The notes: a model not told the origin generated them from the sequence alone. A DNA stretch of 38,608 bases from Oscillospiraceae bacterium (GCA_016292445.1 JAEDIN010000007.1:1-38608), one strand, 5' to 3'. Shown: positions 15,040 to 25,793, counted from the first letter of the stretch. Translations and numbers: made by a program.

Positions 15040-16926
15040 ATGAAAGACGGATTTGTAAAAGTCGCAGCAGCGTCCCCTGTCATTCGTGTTGCAGACACAG
15101 ATTATAATGCCGGCAAGGTAATTGACTGCATCCGTACTGCCGCCGACAAGGGCGTCAAGATCATCGTATTTCCCGAGCTGACCCTTACGGGCTGCTCCTG
15201 CTATGACCTCATCGGTCATGGTGTTATTTTAAGGGGTGCGGAAAACGCCCTCGTCAAGGTCATTGAAGCCACCAAGGGCTTGGATATCCTTGCAATCGTC
15301 GGTCTGCCCTATGCTCCCAGAGGCGGCTGCCTGTATAGCTGCGCCGCAGTCATCTGCGACGGTGAGCTGCTCGGCATGGTACCCCGTACCGAGGTCGAGG
15401 GTACGCTGTTTTCAAGCGTCGATGTCGAGGCCGACATAAGCGGCTTATTTGACTGCTTCCTAAGCACCGAAGCTCTGTTCACCAGCTCCGTTCTGCCCGG
15501 TCTTGCCGTTGCCGTCGAGCTCGGCACAGACTCCAAGGCAATCGAAGCTCCGGCATCCCGCCACGCGCTTGCCGGTGCGACCGTCATCGCAAGCATGGCA
15601 TCCTTCCCGGCTACCGTTTACTCGACTCACGACGCAACCGAGGATATCAAGTACCGCTCCAAGCACCTCAAGTGCGGCATGATCCTTGCAGCTCCCGGCA
15701 AGGGTGAGTCAACTACCGACAATGTCTTCTCCGGTCTTTGCATGATAGCCGAAAACGGCAGCGTGCTGGCCTCCGATGAGTGCGCCGACTGCATGGTCAT
15801 CTCCGAGCTTGACATTGACTATATCGACAACCTGCGCCGTCCCACCAAGCGCTTCGGAACGGGCAAGTACCCCCACTTCGAGGTCTCATGGGGCAAGGAA
15901 TTTGCCGAGACCGAGCTTACCCGCAGCTACCGCAAGCTGCCGCACCTGCCCGAGTACGAAAAGGACCTGGGCGACTACTGCCGCCGCATGATTGACATTC
16001 AGGTTTCCGGCCTTGTAAAGCGCATGGAGTATGCCGGTCTTGACCATTGCGTCGTCGGCATCTCCGGCGGCGTTGACTCCACCCTCTGCGTAATGATTTG
16101 CGCCGAGGCAATGAAGAGAATGGGTCTGCCGTCTACCAATGTCGTTGCCTGCACTCTACCCTGCTTCGGCACCTCCTCCCGCACAAAGTCCAACGCCATC
16201 ATCGTTGCCGAGCAGGTCGGCGCAGAGGTTCGCGTTATCGACATCGGCGAGAGCGTGTACAAGCACTTTGACGACATCGGCCACGCACACGACGATTACT
16301 CCATCGCCTTTGAGAACGCTCAGGCACGTGAACGCACCCAGGTGCTTATGGACATTGCAAACAAGGTAAACGGCCTCGATGTCGGCACAGAGGACCTCAG
16401 CGAATTCGTTGACGGCTGGTGTACCTACAACGGCGACCACACCAGTATGTACGACGTAAACATGGGTCTTACAAAGACACAGGTTCGCGCCGGTGTAAGA
16501 TACATTGCACAGCACACCGAGGACAAGGTGCTTGCCGACGCTCTGTGGGATGTCCTCGACTGCCCCGTAACTCCGGAGCTTCTGCCTATCCACGACGATC
16601 AGATCGAGCAGAAGAGTGAGGAAAATGTCGGCTCTTACAGCCTGCAGGACTTCTTCACCCACAAGATGATGATCTGCGGCTTCAGCCCGGCAAAGACCCT
16701 GCGTATCGCAAAGGTCGCCTACGGAGACGAGTTCAGCGACGAGGAACTTATCAAGTGGATGCGCAGCTACTGCAAGCGTTACTTCTCGCAGCAGTTTAAG
16801 AGAAGCTGCCTGATGGACGGCCCTGCCATTGAGGACTTCTCCGTTTCGCCGAGAAACGGCTTCCTCATCCCCTCGGATGCGGAAAACAGCCTGTTCATGG
16901 CAAGCGTTGATTCAGTTGACAAGTAA
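15040..16926 (+). CDS. nadE: NAD(+) synthetase, glutamine-dependent architecture with an apparently inactive glutaminase domain
   Basis: A 628-residue enzyme converting nicotinate adenine dinucleotide to NAD. It has an N-terminal nitrilase-fold domain (about 1-290) and a C-terminal ATP-pyrophosphatase domain with SGGVDS (342-347) and the GWCTYNGDH substrate loop. The C-terminal half looks intact. In the N-terminal half the glutaminase triad is not: E46 (FPELTLTG) is kept, the Lys of the usual VPK motif is R116 (VPRTEV), and the nucleophilic Cys of the usual EICED aligns without gaps to G162 (VELGTD). The familiar PNYxEFYE segment is also missing. It may use free ammonia only. It is last of the glyQS operon and followed by tandem terminators. 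Confidence 0.92.
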   Translation: MKDGFVKVAAASPVIRVADTDYNAGKVIDCIRTAADKGVKIIVFPELTLTGCSCYDLIGHGVILRGAENALVKVIEATKGLDILAIVGLPYAPRGGCLYSCAAVICDGELLGMVPRTEVEGTLFSSVDVEADISGLFDCFLSTEALFTSSVLPGLAVAVELGTDSKAIEAPASRHALAGATVIASMASFPATVYSTHDATEDIKYRSKHLKCGMILAAPGKGESTTDNVFSGLCMIAENGSVLASDECADCMVISELDIDYIDNLRRPTKRFGTGKYPHFEVSWGKEFAETELTRSYRKLPHLPEYEKDLGDYCRRMIDIQVSGLVKRMEYAGLDHCVVGISGGVDSTLCVMICAEAMKRMGLPSTNVVACTLPCFGTSSRTKSNAIIVAEQVGAEVRVIDIGESVYKHFDDIGHAHDDYSIAFENAQARERTQVLMDIANKVNGLDVGTEDLSEFVDGWCTYNGDHTSMYDVNMGLTKTQVRAGVRYIAQHTEDKVLADALWDVLDCPVTPELLPIHDDQIEQKSEENVGSYSLQDFFTHKMMICGFSPAKTLRIAKVAYGDEFSDEELIKWMRSYCKRYFSQQFKRSCLMDGPAIEDFSVSPRNGFLIPSDAENSLFMASVDSVDK

Positions 16927-16931
16927 AAAAG

Positions 16932-16970
16932 AAAAAAGCTGACGCGGAATAATTCCGCGTCAGCTTTTTT
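16932..16970 (+). terminator. Intrinsic terminator of the glyQS-nadE operon
   Basis: An 11-bp stem GCTGACGCGGA / TCCGCGTCAGC (16938-16948 / 16954-16964), extendable through flanking A and T runs, ends in six T. Confidence 0.9.
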
Positions 16971-16974
16971 GACG

Positions 16975-17017
16975 GTGCCGGTCGGTTAACGGCACGCAGT
17001 CTTTTTTTTTGGGGGGG
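16975..17017 (+). terminator. Second hairpin with a T9-G7 homopolymer junction
   Basis: GTGCCG / CGGCAC (16975-16980 / 16990-16995) is followed, after six bases, by nine T (17002-17010) and then seven G (17011-17017). It would act as a back-up terminator. The paired homopolymers may also be a slippage or sequencing-error hotspot. Confidence 0.5.
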
Positions 17018-17195
17018 AGATTAAGATAATTATTATCAGGATGGAGAGTCGTGAAGGATAAAAGAATGGACTGATTTGTGTGGGGGGTATCTCTGCTTCG
17101 GCTATAATATACTCTGCGTCAGCCTATTACGCAAGAGAATAAAAATCATAAATATTATGATTTTTCAGAATACCGCTTGCGTGTGGCTTTCGCAC
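17018..17195 (+). other. Intergenic stretch without a recognised gene
   Basis: Part of a 366-bp gap between nadE and the second LysR gene. It holds an AT-rich inverted repeat (17141-17150 with 17156-17165, AAAAATCATA / TATGATTTTT), which may be a weak terminator. A GTG-started frame of about 60 codons crosses it, but it lacks a ribosome binding site and resembles nothing known. Confidence 0.5.
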
Positions 17196-17228
17196 TTGAT
17201 TATTCTTCGCGCATGGTTTATACTATGC
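17196..17228 (+). promoter_or_regulatory. Promoter and candidate operator of the second LysR gene
   Basis: TTGATT (17196-17201) and TATACT (17219-17224) are spaced by 17 bp. The -10 lies inside a near-palindrome, GCATGGT-TTAT-ACTATGC (17211-17228, one arm mismatch), a plausible autoregulatory site. Confidence 0.5.
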
Positions 17229-17292
17229 AATCATTACACAAACGAATTTAACTGCACTTAAACATGATTGATGCGAATTAGGAGGGCTTATT

Positions 17293-18180
17293 ATGGCGAT
17301 ACAGAAATACCGGGCATTCGTCAAGGTTGCAGAGCTCGGCAGCATTACCAAGGCCGCCGAGACAATGGGCTATACGCAGTCCGCTGTCAGCCGTATGATA
17401 GCCGATCTCGAGGACGATTGGAATCTCAATCTGCTGCGCAGAAATCGCGGCGGTCTGTCGCTGTCATCCGACGGCGTTATGCTGCTGCCGTATATAAAAG
17501 AGATGTGTTCGCGTTATGAAGCGCTTCAGGAGCAGGCAAGCGCACTTAGAGGACTGGAGACCGGATTTATACGCATCGGCTCTTGCTCGAGCTTTTCGAC
17601 CCAGTGCCTTCCGGCTATACTCAAAGAGTTTGAGGTGCGCTACCCGAAAATCGTGTTCCAGCTTCAAAATATGGAGTATTCTGACACCGAGGATGCGTTG
17701 TGCGCCGGTGAGATTGACTGCGGCTTTATCAGCGCGCCGTTTTCCCCGGAGCTTGATGTTACCCTGCTCATGCGCGACCGCATGCTTGCCGTTTTGCCGC
17801 CCGATCATCCGCTTGTTGATGCCAAGTCTTATCCCTTGGAAAGGCTCAGCAAGGAGAGGATAGTCAGGCTCACGGATGAATCCAACAACGAGGTTACAAA
17901 AATATACCAAAGCATTATGGAGCTGCTCAATTCGCCCCTGAGCACCTACTGCGAGGTTAACGACGACTACTCGGTCATGGCGATGGTCGAAAGCGGTCTC
18001 GGTGTTTCGATGCTCTCGGAGCTTGTTACGAAGCGTATGCCCTTTAACATCTGCCTCAAGGAGTTTGACCCTCCCCAGTACCGTGATATCGGCGTTGCGG
18101 TCAAAAAAGGCAGACGCCCGTCACCGGCAACGGAGAGATTTATCGAAATCGTACTTGAGTTTTTTGGCAAGAATAAGTAA
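17293..18180 (+). CDS. LysR family transcriptional regulator
   Basis: A 295-residue LysR-type regulator with an N-terminal winged helix (AELGSITKAAETMGYTQSA) and a C-terminal effector-binding domain containing the typical MVESGLGVSML segment. AGGAGGG precedes ATG 17293 by normal spacing. It is unusual in lacking a divergent or downstream partner: upstream is the end of the nadE operon and downstream is convergent clpB. Its target must therefore lie elsewhere or be itself. The effector is unknown. Confidence 0.9.
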   Translation: MAIQKYRAFVKVAELGSITKAAETMGYTQSAVSRMIADLEDDWNLNLLRRNRGGLSLSSDGVMLLPYIKEMCSRYEALQEQASALRGLETGFIRIGSCSSFSTQCLPAILKEFEVRYPKIVFQLQNMEYSDTEDALCAGEIDCGFISAPFSPELDVTLLMRDRMLAVLPPDHPLVDAKSYPLERLSKERIVRLTDESNNEVTKIYQSIMELLNSPLSTYCEVNDDYSVMAMVESGLGVSMLSELVTKRMPFNICLKEFDPPQYRDIGVAVKKGRRPSPATERFIEIVLEFFGKNK

Positions 18181-18214
18181 AAAATTCCCGAATCTTAGGA
18201 TTCGGGGATTTTTC

Positions 18215-18215
<1 letters not shown>
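18179..18215. terminator. Bidirectional terminator between the LysR gene and clpB
   Basis: CCCGAATC / GATTCGGG (18187-18194 / 18199-18206) is flanked by an A-run on the left and a T-run on the right, serving both convergent genes. Confidence 0.8.
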
Positions 18216-20794
<2,579 letters not shown>

Positions 20795-20807
20795 GGCACT
20801 GACCTCC

Positions 20808-21458
20808 TTATATCAGGATTTCCGCCCTTCTTAACTGTGAGAAGTAGCAGGCCTCAATGTCACGGGCGTCAAGGCGACCCGTGAGGTAGCCCTTCATCAT
20901 AGAGTCGAAGAGCTTGATATATTCCGAAAGCACGCTTGCAAGCTCATCGGAGCTGCAATCACGGCTCGGAATAGCGATGGAACGGATAAACTTGCCGTCA
21001 TACAGCGCATACTTGGGAACGCTCTCGCCCATGAGCGGCCGCAAATGTGCATCCTCGATGCTCTTCCAAATGCGGAAAAACTCCGTCATGGAGCGGATAA
21101 GTGAAGCCGACTGCGTACGGAAAATGACGGTCAGTTCGCCGAGGCTGTCACTGTCGCCGCGGTAAAGCTCGACCTCGTATTTGACGGTGGGTCGATATTT
21201 ATACTCAAGCGAGGATTTAAGCGACATGGTCATTGCGTTTGGCGAGATAAAAGGCACAAGCTCCCTTGACGGGGTCAAGAGCTGCTCAATTGCAGTGAAA
21301 ATGTCGTTTATCCTGCGCTCGGGAGTTACGAGATTGACATGCTCGGCAAGGATCTGGTTGATGAGGTTTGAGCGATTTGTACCGAGACGGTGCGCAAGTC
21401 TGTCCACCTCCGCGACCACATCTTCGCTGAGCATTAAGCTGTATAAGGTCTTTTTCAT
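20808..21458 (-). CDS. Ribbon-helix-helix protein cotranscribed with clpB, possible stress regulator
   Basis: 216 residues. The N-terminus (MKKTLYSLMLSEDVVAEVDRL then TNRSNLINQILAEHV) has the strand-helix-helix pattern of CopG/Arc-type DNA-binding domains. The remaining 165 residues form an unrecognised mixed alpha/beta domain with KYEVELYRGDSDSLGELTVIF. It lies 13 bases before clpB and shares its promoter. In many Firmicutes clp genes are led by ctsR or hrcA; here this protein holds that position, so autoregulation of the clpB unit is a reasonable hypothesis. It is not CtsR by sequence. Confidence 0.7.
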   Translation of the reverse strand: MKKTLYSLMLSEDVVAEVDRLAHRLGTNRSNLINQILAEHVNLVTPERRINDIFTAIEQLLTPSRELVPFISPNAMTMSLKSSLEYKYRPTVKYEVELYRGDSDSLGELTVIFRTQSASLIRSMTEFFRIWKSIEDAHLRPLMGESVPKYALYDGKFIRSIAIPSRDCSSDELASVLSEYIKLFDSMMKGYLTGRLDARDIEACYFSQLRRAEILI

Positions 21459-21492
21459 TTTCTATCTCCCTTTCATTTTTCCCTTTGATCAT

Positions 21493-21521
21493 ATATTAGT
21501 CTTATTTTTGTATTTTGTCAA
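21493..21521 (-). promoter_or_regulatory. Promoter of the RHH-clpB operon
   Basis: On the minus strand TTGACA (21521-21516) and TAATAT (21498-21493) are spaced by 17 bp. Downstream, two copies of AAAGGGA 13 bp apart lead into the ribosome binding site. Confidence 0.75.
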
Positions 21522-21556
21522 CAGTTTTATATAAATTATTTTGCGGATTATATATT

Positions 21557-21589
21557 TCAAAACAAAAGTGAAGTCGAGTGACTTCACTT
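21557..21589 (-). terminator. Intrinsic terminator after ylmH
   Basis: A 10-bp stem AAGTGAAGTC / GACTTCACTT (21566-21575 / 21580-21589) with a GAGT loop is followed on the minus strand by TTTTGTTTTGAA. Confidence 0.85.
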
Positions 21590-21590
21590 A

Positions 21591-22337
21591 TTATTTGTAT
21601 ATTTCGGCAGATATAAACTGTCTGCCCTTTTTTGATGTGCCGCCGGGTGCGCCGACGACGCCCTTGCCGCAGCCGCGCAGCGAAATTACATCTCCCTCGT
21701 CAACAAGTGCGTCAAGCTTCATGCACACGCTGTAATTTAAGCTTGCGTCTCCTGCGCTTATATGCTCTGCCGCCGCTGTTCGGGACAGGTTAAACATTCC
21801 GGCGCAAACCGCGTCAAAGCGTGGGCTCTTGACAGAAAATGCAACCTTTTTCACCTTGCGTTCCGGAGCTTTGAGGTCGTTTAGCTCTGCTTTTCCGGTC
21901 TTGACCCCGTATCTGCCCACTTTGCTCAGTCCGTCAAGCAGATGCCGCTCGACGCTCGGCAGGCAGAATATCGTCGCCGTGTCGCCGGAGACCCATATAT
22001 CGCCGAGCCACTCGCGCTTTATGCCCAGGCCCAGTGCCGCGCCGAGATAATCGCGGTGCGCAGGCTCGCCGAAGCCTGCCTTTGCGGTGAGCGCGCAGAT
22101 ATACTCCGCCGGGCACAGCTCATCCTCCTGCATGAAAAAAGGCAGGAAAAATGCCGCCTTGCGCTCGCAGTTCGGGTGTCCGCCGCACAGCAGCATTTTG
22201 CAGTCTGCGGTTTTTGCCCACTTTGAAAGCGCAAACTGCTCCGCCGGAGTCAAAAAAGCCGTATGTGTGACCGACGCCGTTCTTTCGCACCTCTCTGCAA
22301 GATCGGCGGCGCGTCTAAAAAATTCATCGTTTTCCAT
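21591..22337 (-). CDS. ylmH: YlmH family S4-domain RNA-binding protein
   Basis: 248 residues: an N-terminal mixed domain containing CGGHPNCERKAAFFLP, a middle domain (AALGLGIKREWLGDIWV), and a C-terminal S4 RNA-binding domain from about residue 170 (SRTAAAEHISAGDASLNY, then GDVISLRG). The layout matches YlmH of Firmicutes, reported to bind stalled large-subunit nascent-chain complexes and take part in ribosome-associated quality control. YlmH is usually encoded in the division/cell-wall cluster near sepF and divIVA; here it is instead last in an operon with a translational GTPase-nuclease fusion, overlapping its 3' end by 14 bases. Confidence 0.88.
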   Translation of the reverse strand: MENDEFFRRAADLAERCERTASVTHTAFLTPAEQFALSKWAKTADCKMLLCGGHPNCERKAAFFLPFFMQEDELCPAEYICALTAKAGFGEPAHRDYLGAALGLGIKREWLGDIWVSGDTATIFCLPSVERHLLDGLSKVGRYGVKTGKAELNDLKAPERKVKKVAFSVKSPRFDAVCAGMFNLSRTAAAEHISAGDASLNYSVCMKLDALVDEGDVISLRGCGKGVVGAPGGTSKKGRQFISAEIYK

Positions 22338-24816
22338 CGAGATACCCCGAGATCTGTTCTCTCACAAATTTGAGCTCGTTTATAAACTCGCCCGACGACA
22401 TTCGCAGAACGCCCGAGCGAAGTGCCGACAGCCTTATCAGACTGTCGTTTGTGATAACGCGTACAGCGTAGTTTTTGCCGATGTCGTTGGCAAGCTTTTC
22501 GATATACATATCGGCGGTCTCGTTTTCCTTGGTGTAGACGATATGTATGCCCTCGGTTTCCCTCTCGCCGGGATTGCCCTCGACCTTGTAGCCGTCAAAA
22601 ACCAGCACAAGCTCGCAATCCTTGAAGCCGCGGTAGCTCTTGAGCATATCTATAAGCCGTTCCCTTGCAAGGGCAAGGTCGTCCTTTGCGAGCGCGTTTA
22701 GCTCATCAAACGCAAACAGCAGATTGTAGCCGTCAACTATGAGATACTCCCGCTTTGTCGGCTCAACAACGGCATTTTGAGCGTCGATTCTCACGGGTTT
22801 TGCATACTCTCTGCGGCGAATTGGCCCGAATTCGCGCTCCATTATCGCCTCAAGCTCCTTGTCGTCAAGACTGAAATTGCGCGGTCTGTCCACAGGCTCG
22901 GGAGCTTTTTCTCTGCCGTAGCCGGTATCGATGTGCATGTGCTCGTTGACCTCGCTCCACTTGACGGTCATTCCCGCACCGTGGGAGCAGAACACCGAGT
23001 CCGGCGTATTATCAAGGTCTGCCTCGGGATCGTAGTCAAAGCCCTCAAGCACCGTTTGCGTGTTGTGGCATGGTCTGTAACCGGCAGGGCTCGTGACCAG
23101 CCTTCCTTTGCCCGAGGTGTAGGACGCAAGTTCGGCGGCGTAGCCGTTTAGCTCCGACACCGGTGCAAGACCGTGTATCACGCCGCTGCCCTCGGTTTCA
23201 AACTCGCCGCTCATGGCTCTTATATCGCTTATGGCTCTGCCTATCTGCTCCGGTGGCACTTCCAGCTTAATCTCATACCACGGCTCGAGCAGGACATTTT
23301 CCGCCTTCATAAGCCCCTGACGCACCGCGCGGCAGGCAGCCTCGCGAAAATCGCCGCCCTCGGTGTGCTTGACATGGGCACGGCCTGCGATAAGCCTTAT
23401 CCTGATATCCGTTATCGGTGAACCCGTGAGAACTCCCTTGTGCTCCTTGCTTGCAAGACTTCCCAGAATACTCTGCTGCCACTCGCGCGAAAGCATATCC
23501 TCGGGGCAATCGGAGCAAATGCTCACGCCGCTGCCCTGCGGCATCGGCTCAAGCACAAGATGCACCTCGGCATAGTGGCGCAGCGGCTCAAAGTGCCCGA
23601 CACCGAGAACCGGTGCTTTTACAGTTTCGCGGTACATTATGCCGCCGAGTTCCATGGTGACATCCATGTCAAAGCGTTCCTTTATCAGTGCGCAAAGCAC
23701 CTCGGTCTGCACCTTGCCCATGAGCTGAACGCGAATCTGTCTTAGCTGCTCGTTCCACATGATGCGCAGCATGGGGTCTTCGTCCTCGAGCTGCTTTAGC
23801 TTCGGCATTGCCGTGCGTGCGTCAACGCCCTTTGGCAGATTGATGCGATACACCATCACCGGCTCAAGCAGCGGCTCATCGCCCTGTCCTTCAAAGCCGA
23901 GCCCCTGACCCGGAAAGCTGTCCGAAAGTCCCTGAACAGCGCACACACTGCCTGCCGTTACCTCGTCAACGCTCTCGTATTTTGCTCCGGAATAAATGCG
24001 TATACCCGTTATTTTTTCGCCGTTTATCTCGTCACGGTTTTTGAGGCTGCCGCCGGTAATCTTCATGCAGCTTAGGCGATTGCCCTTGTTATCGCGCAAA
24101 ATCTTGAACACTCTTGCGCCAAAGGTATCGCCATACTGTGGCTGCACGGTGTAGGCTTCAATAAATTCGATAAGCTCCTTAACGCCCTCAAGCTTTAGCC
24201 CCGAGCCGAAAAGCACGGGAAAGAGCTTCCTTTCGGCAACAAGCCTTGTGATGCTCTCATCGCTTATGCTGCCGGTCTGCATATATTCCTCAAGCGTTTC
24301 CTCGTCGCACATTGCAGCCGTCTCGCACCACTGCTCGCTGCGCTCGGCAGAAAAATCAACGCAGTTTTCCGATAGTCTGCCGCGCAGGTCGCAGAGCACC
24401 CTCTGCTTATCGGCTGCCGTGAGATCCATTTTTGTTGCAAAAATTATCGTCGGAACACCGTGCTTTTTAAGCAATCTCCAAAGCGTTTCGGTATGCGCCT
24501 GAACGCCGTCTGTTCCGGAAATGACCAGCACCGCGTAGTCAAGCACCTGCAATGTGCGCTCGGTTTCGGCAGAGAAATCAACATGGCCCGGCGTGTCAAG
24601 CAGGCACAGCTCCATCTTGTCCGTACGGAGCTGCGCCTGCTTTGAAAATATCGTTATGCCCCTCGCCCTTTCAAGCTCGTGGTTATCCAGCGAGGTGTTT
24701 TTGTGGTCAACTCTTCCCAAATTGCGGATGCTGCCGCAGGTGTAGAGCATAGCTTCCGACAGCGTGGTTTTTCCGGCATCCACATGAGCGAGGATGCCGA
24801 GTACAAGTCTTTTCAT
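22324..24816 (-). CDS. TetM/EF-G-like translational GTPase fused to a YacP/Rae1-type NYN endoribonuclease domain
   Basis: 830 residues. The N-terminal GTPase has AHVDAGKT (10-17), RGITI (52-56), DTPGH (74-78, catalytic H78) and TKMD (128-131). It is followed by EF-G-like domains II to V in the order of ribosomal protection proteins. The domain IV tip reads HTEGGDF rather than the YSPVST loop of TetM, so tetracycline resistance is not predicted. After a linker of about 60 residues comes an NYN/PIN-like nuclease: IVDGYN (D695), VFDGY (D741), NETADMYIE (D769) and ITNDS (D791), the four-acid set of YacP/Rae1. Rae1 cuts mRNA in the ribosomal A site. The gene overlaps DUF362 by four bases and ylmH by 14. 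Confidence 0.88.
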   Translation of the reverse strand: MKRLVLGILAHVDAGKTTLSEAMLYTCGSIRNLGRVDHKNTSLDNHELERARGITIFSKQAQLRTDKMELCLLDTPGHVDFSAETERTLQVLDYAVLVISGTDGVQAHTETLWRLLKKHGVPTIIFATKMDLTAADKQRVLCDLRGRLSENCVDFSAERSEQWCETAAMCDEETLEEYMQTGSISDESITRLVAERKLFPVLFGSGLKLEGVKELIEFIEAYTVQPQYGDTFGARVFKILRDNKGNRLSCMKITGGSLKNRDEINGEKITGIRIYSGAKYESVDEVTAGSVCAVQGLSDSFPGQGLGFEGQGDEPLLEPVMVYRINLPKGVDARTAMPKLKQLEDEDPMLRIMWNEQLRQIRVQLMGKVQTEVLCALIKERFDMDVTMELGGIMYRETVKAPVLGVGHFEPLRHYAEVHLVLEPMPQGSGVSICSDCPEDMLSREWQQSILGSLASKEHKGVLTGSPITDIRIRLIAGRAHVKHTEGGDFREAACRAVRQGLMKAENVLLEPWYEIKLEVPPEQIGRAISDIRAMSGEFETEGSGVIHGLAPVSELNGYAAELASYTSGKGRLVTSPAGYRPCHNTQTVLEGFDYDPEADLDNTPDSVFCSHGAGMTVKWSEVNEHMHIDTGYGREKAPEPVDRPRNFSLDDKELEAIMEREFGPIRRREYAKPVRIDAQNAVVEPTKREYLIVDGYNLLFAFDELNALAKDDLALARERLIDMLKSYRGFKDCELVLVFDGYKVEGNPGERETEGIHIVYTKENETADMYIEKLANDIGKNYAVRVITNDSLIRLSALRSGVLRMSSGEFINELKFVREQISGYLDGKR

Positions 24817-25685
24817 CTTACATCCATGTCGATAAATTCATATTCGCGGCTGCCAACGCCGATCTCGGCTGCTGCCTCGATGGTGTGAACGCCGTGGCGC
24901 GATTCGATGCGCTCTATAAGGTCGGCTTTGCCCTCGTCGTCGCTTGCATACACAAGGTCAAGGCAAGCCTGATCGAGTGCCACAGGGTCGAGGGAGGCCA
25001 AAATGCCGATGTCTTTTATTTTGGGATCAGCCGCAACCGCGCAGCAGTCGCAGTCAACGGACATATTGCACATGATGTTGACAAACGCAATTTTACCATC
25101 CATATAATCGACCACGCTCTTTGCCGCGTCCGCCATGCACTCAAGGAAGCTGTCATGGTCGGAGGTCCATATCTTTTCGACCTCCTTGACGCCGTGGATG
25201 TACGCCTTGCCGTAGGAGGAGGCAATACCGATGGAGGTATTCTTCAGCGCGCCGCCGAAGCCGCCACTGGGGTGGCCCTTGAAATGGGACAGGACAAGTA
25301 GGCTGTCATACTCGGCAAGATTTTTGCCGACGAAGTTTACCTCAAGGTGCTTGCCGCCCTTTACCGGCAGCTCCATATCACCCTCGGCATCCATGATATC
25401 GACATCGGCGATCTCCGTCCAGCCGTGCAGAAGCATGGTCTTGCGGTGAGCCTCGGTGGTGTTGCGGCCGCCGTCGTAAGCGGTGTTGCACTCGAGGATC
25501 GTGCCGTTAACATGGTCAACTATATCCTTCATAAAGGCAGGGCGCAGGAAATTCTGATTTCCCGGTTCGCCTGAATGGAGCTTAACGCCCACATTGCCCT
25601 CAAGCTTTATGCCCAGTGCCTCGAAGGCTCTGATAGCACCTGCCGGACTTAAATCTCTTGTGAAATATACCTTTGACTTTTCCAT
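24813..25685 (-). CDS. DUF362 domain-containing protein
   Basis: A 290-residue protein of the DUF362 family, recognised by SHFKGHPSGGFGGALKN and the following SIGIASSYGK. A Cys-rich stretch (CNMSVDCDCC, four cysteines) could hold an iron-sulfur cluster, though the usual CxxCxxC ferredoxin pattern is absent. The biochemical role of the family is not established. ATG 25685 follows AAGGAG; an upstream in-frame start at 25733 lies before the promoter's -10 and is unlikely. It leads a three-gene operon with overlaps into the GTPase-nuclease gene. Confidence 0.85.
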   Translation of the reverse strand: MEKSKVYFTRDLSPAGAIRAFEALGIKLEGNVGVKLHSGEPGNQNFLRPAFMKDIVDHVNGTILECNTAYDGGRNTTEAHRKTMLLHGWTEIADVDIMDAEGDMELPVKGGKHLEVNFVGKNLAEYDSLLVLSHFKGHPSGGFGGALKNTSIGIASSYGKAYIHGVKEVEKIWTSDHDSFLECMADAAKSVVDYMDGKIAFVNIMCNMSVDCDCCAVAADPKIKDIGILASLDPVALDQACLDLVYASDDEGKADLIERIESRHGVHTIEAAAEIGVGSREYEFIDMDVR

Positions 25686-25709
25686 TGCACTTCTCCTTTG
25701 TTTTTTATC

Positions 25710-25738
25710 ATTATATAATATCTTTTCCTTCACATCAA
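25710..25738 (-). promoter_or_regulatory. Promoter of the DUF362 / GTPase-NYN / ylmH operon
   Basis: On the minus strand TTGATG (25738-25733) and a perfect TATAAT (25715-25710) are spaced by 17 bp, about 25 bp before the ATG. Confidence 0.75.
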
Positions 25739-25793
25739 GTTTTTAGATAAAACACTATTCCAATTTTGACGAAAATACGATATTATAGTATAC

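Noticed and set aside
17076..17261. GTG-started frame of about 60 codons between nadE and the LysR gene
   Set aside because: No ribosome binding site, crosses an AT-rich inverted repeat and the LysR promoter, and the composition is not protein-like.
21459..21590. CIRCE (HrcA) or CtsR operator upstream of the clpB operon
   Set aside because: Neither the TTAGCACTC-N9-GAGTGCTAA repeat nor GGTCAAA direct repeats are present.
22324..24816. Tetracycline resistance gene of the tet(M) class
   Set aside because: The overall fold matches, but the domain IV loop that displaces tetracycline (YSPVST in TetM) reads HTEGGDF, a nuclease domain is attached, and there is no mobile-element or leader-peptide context.
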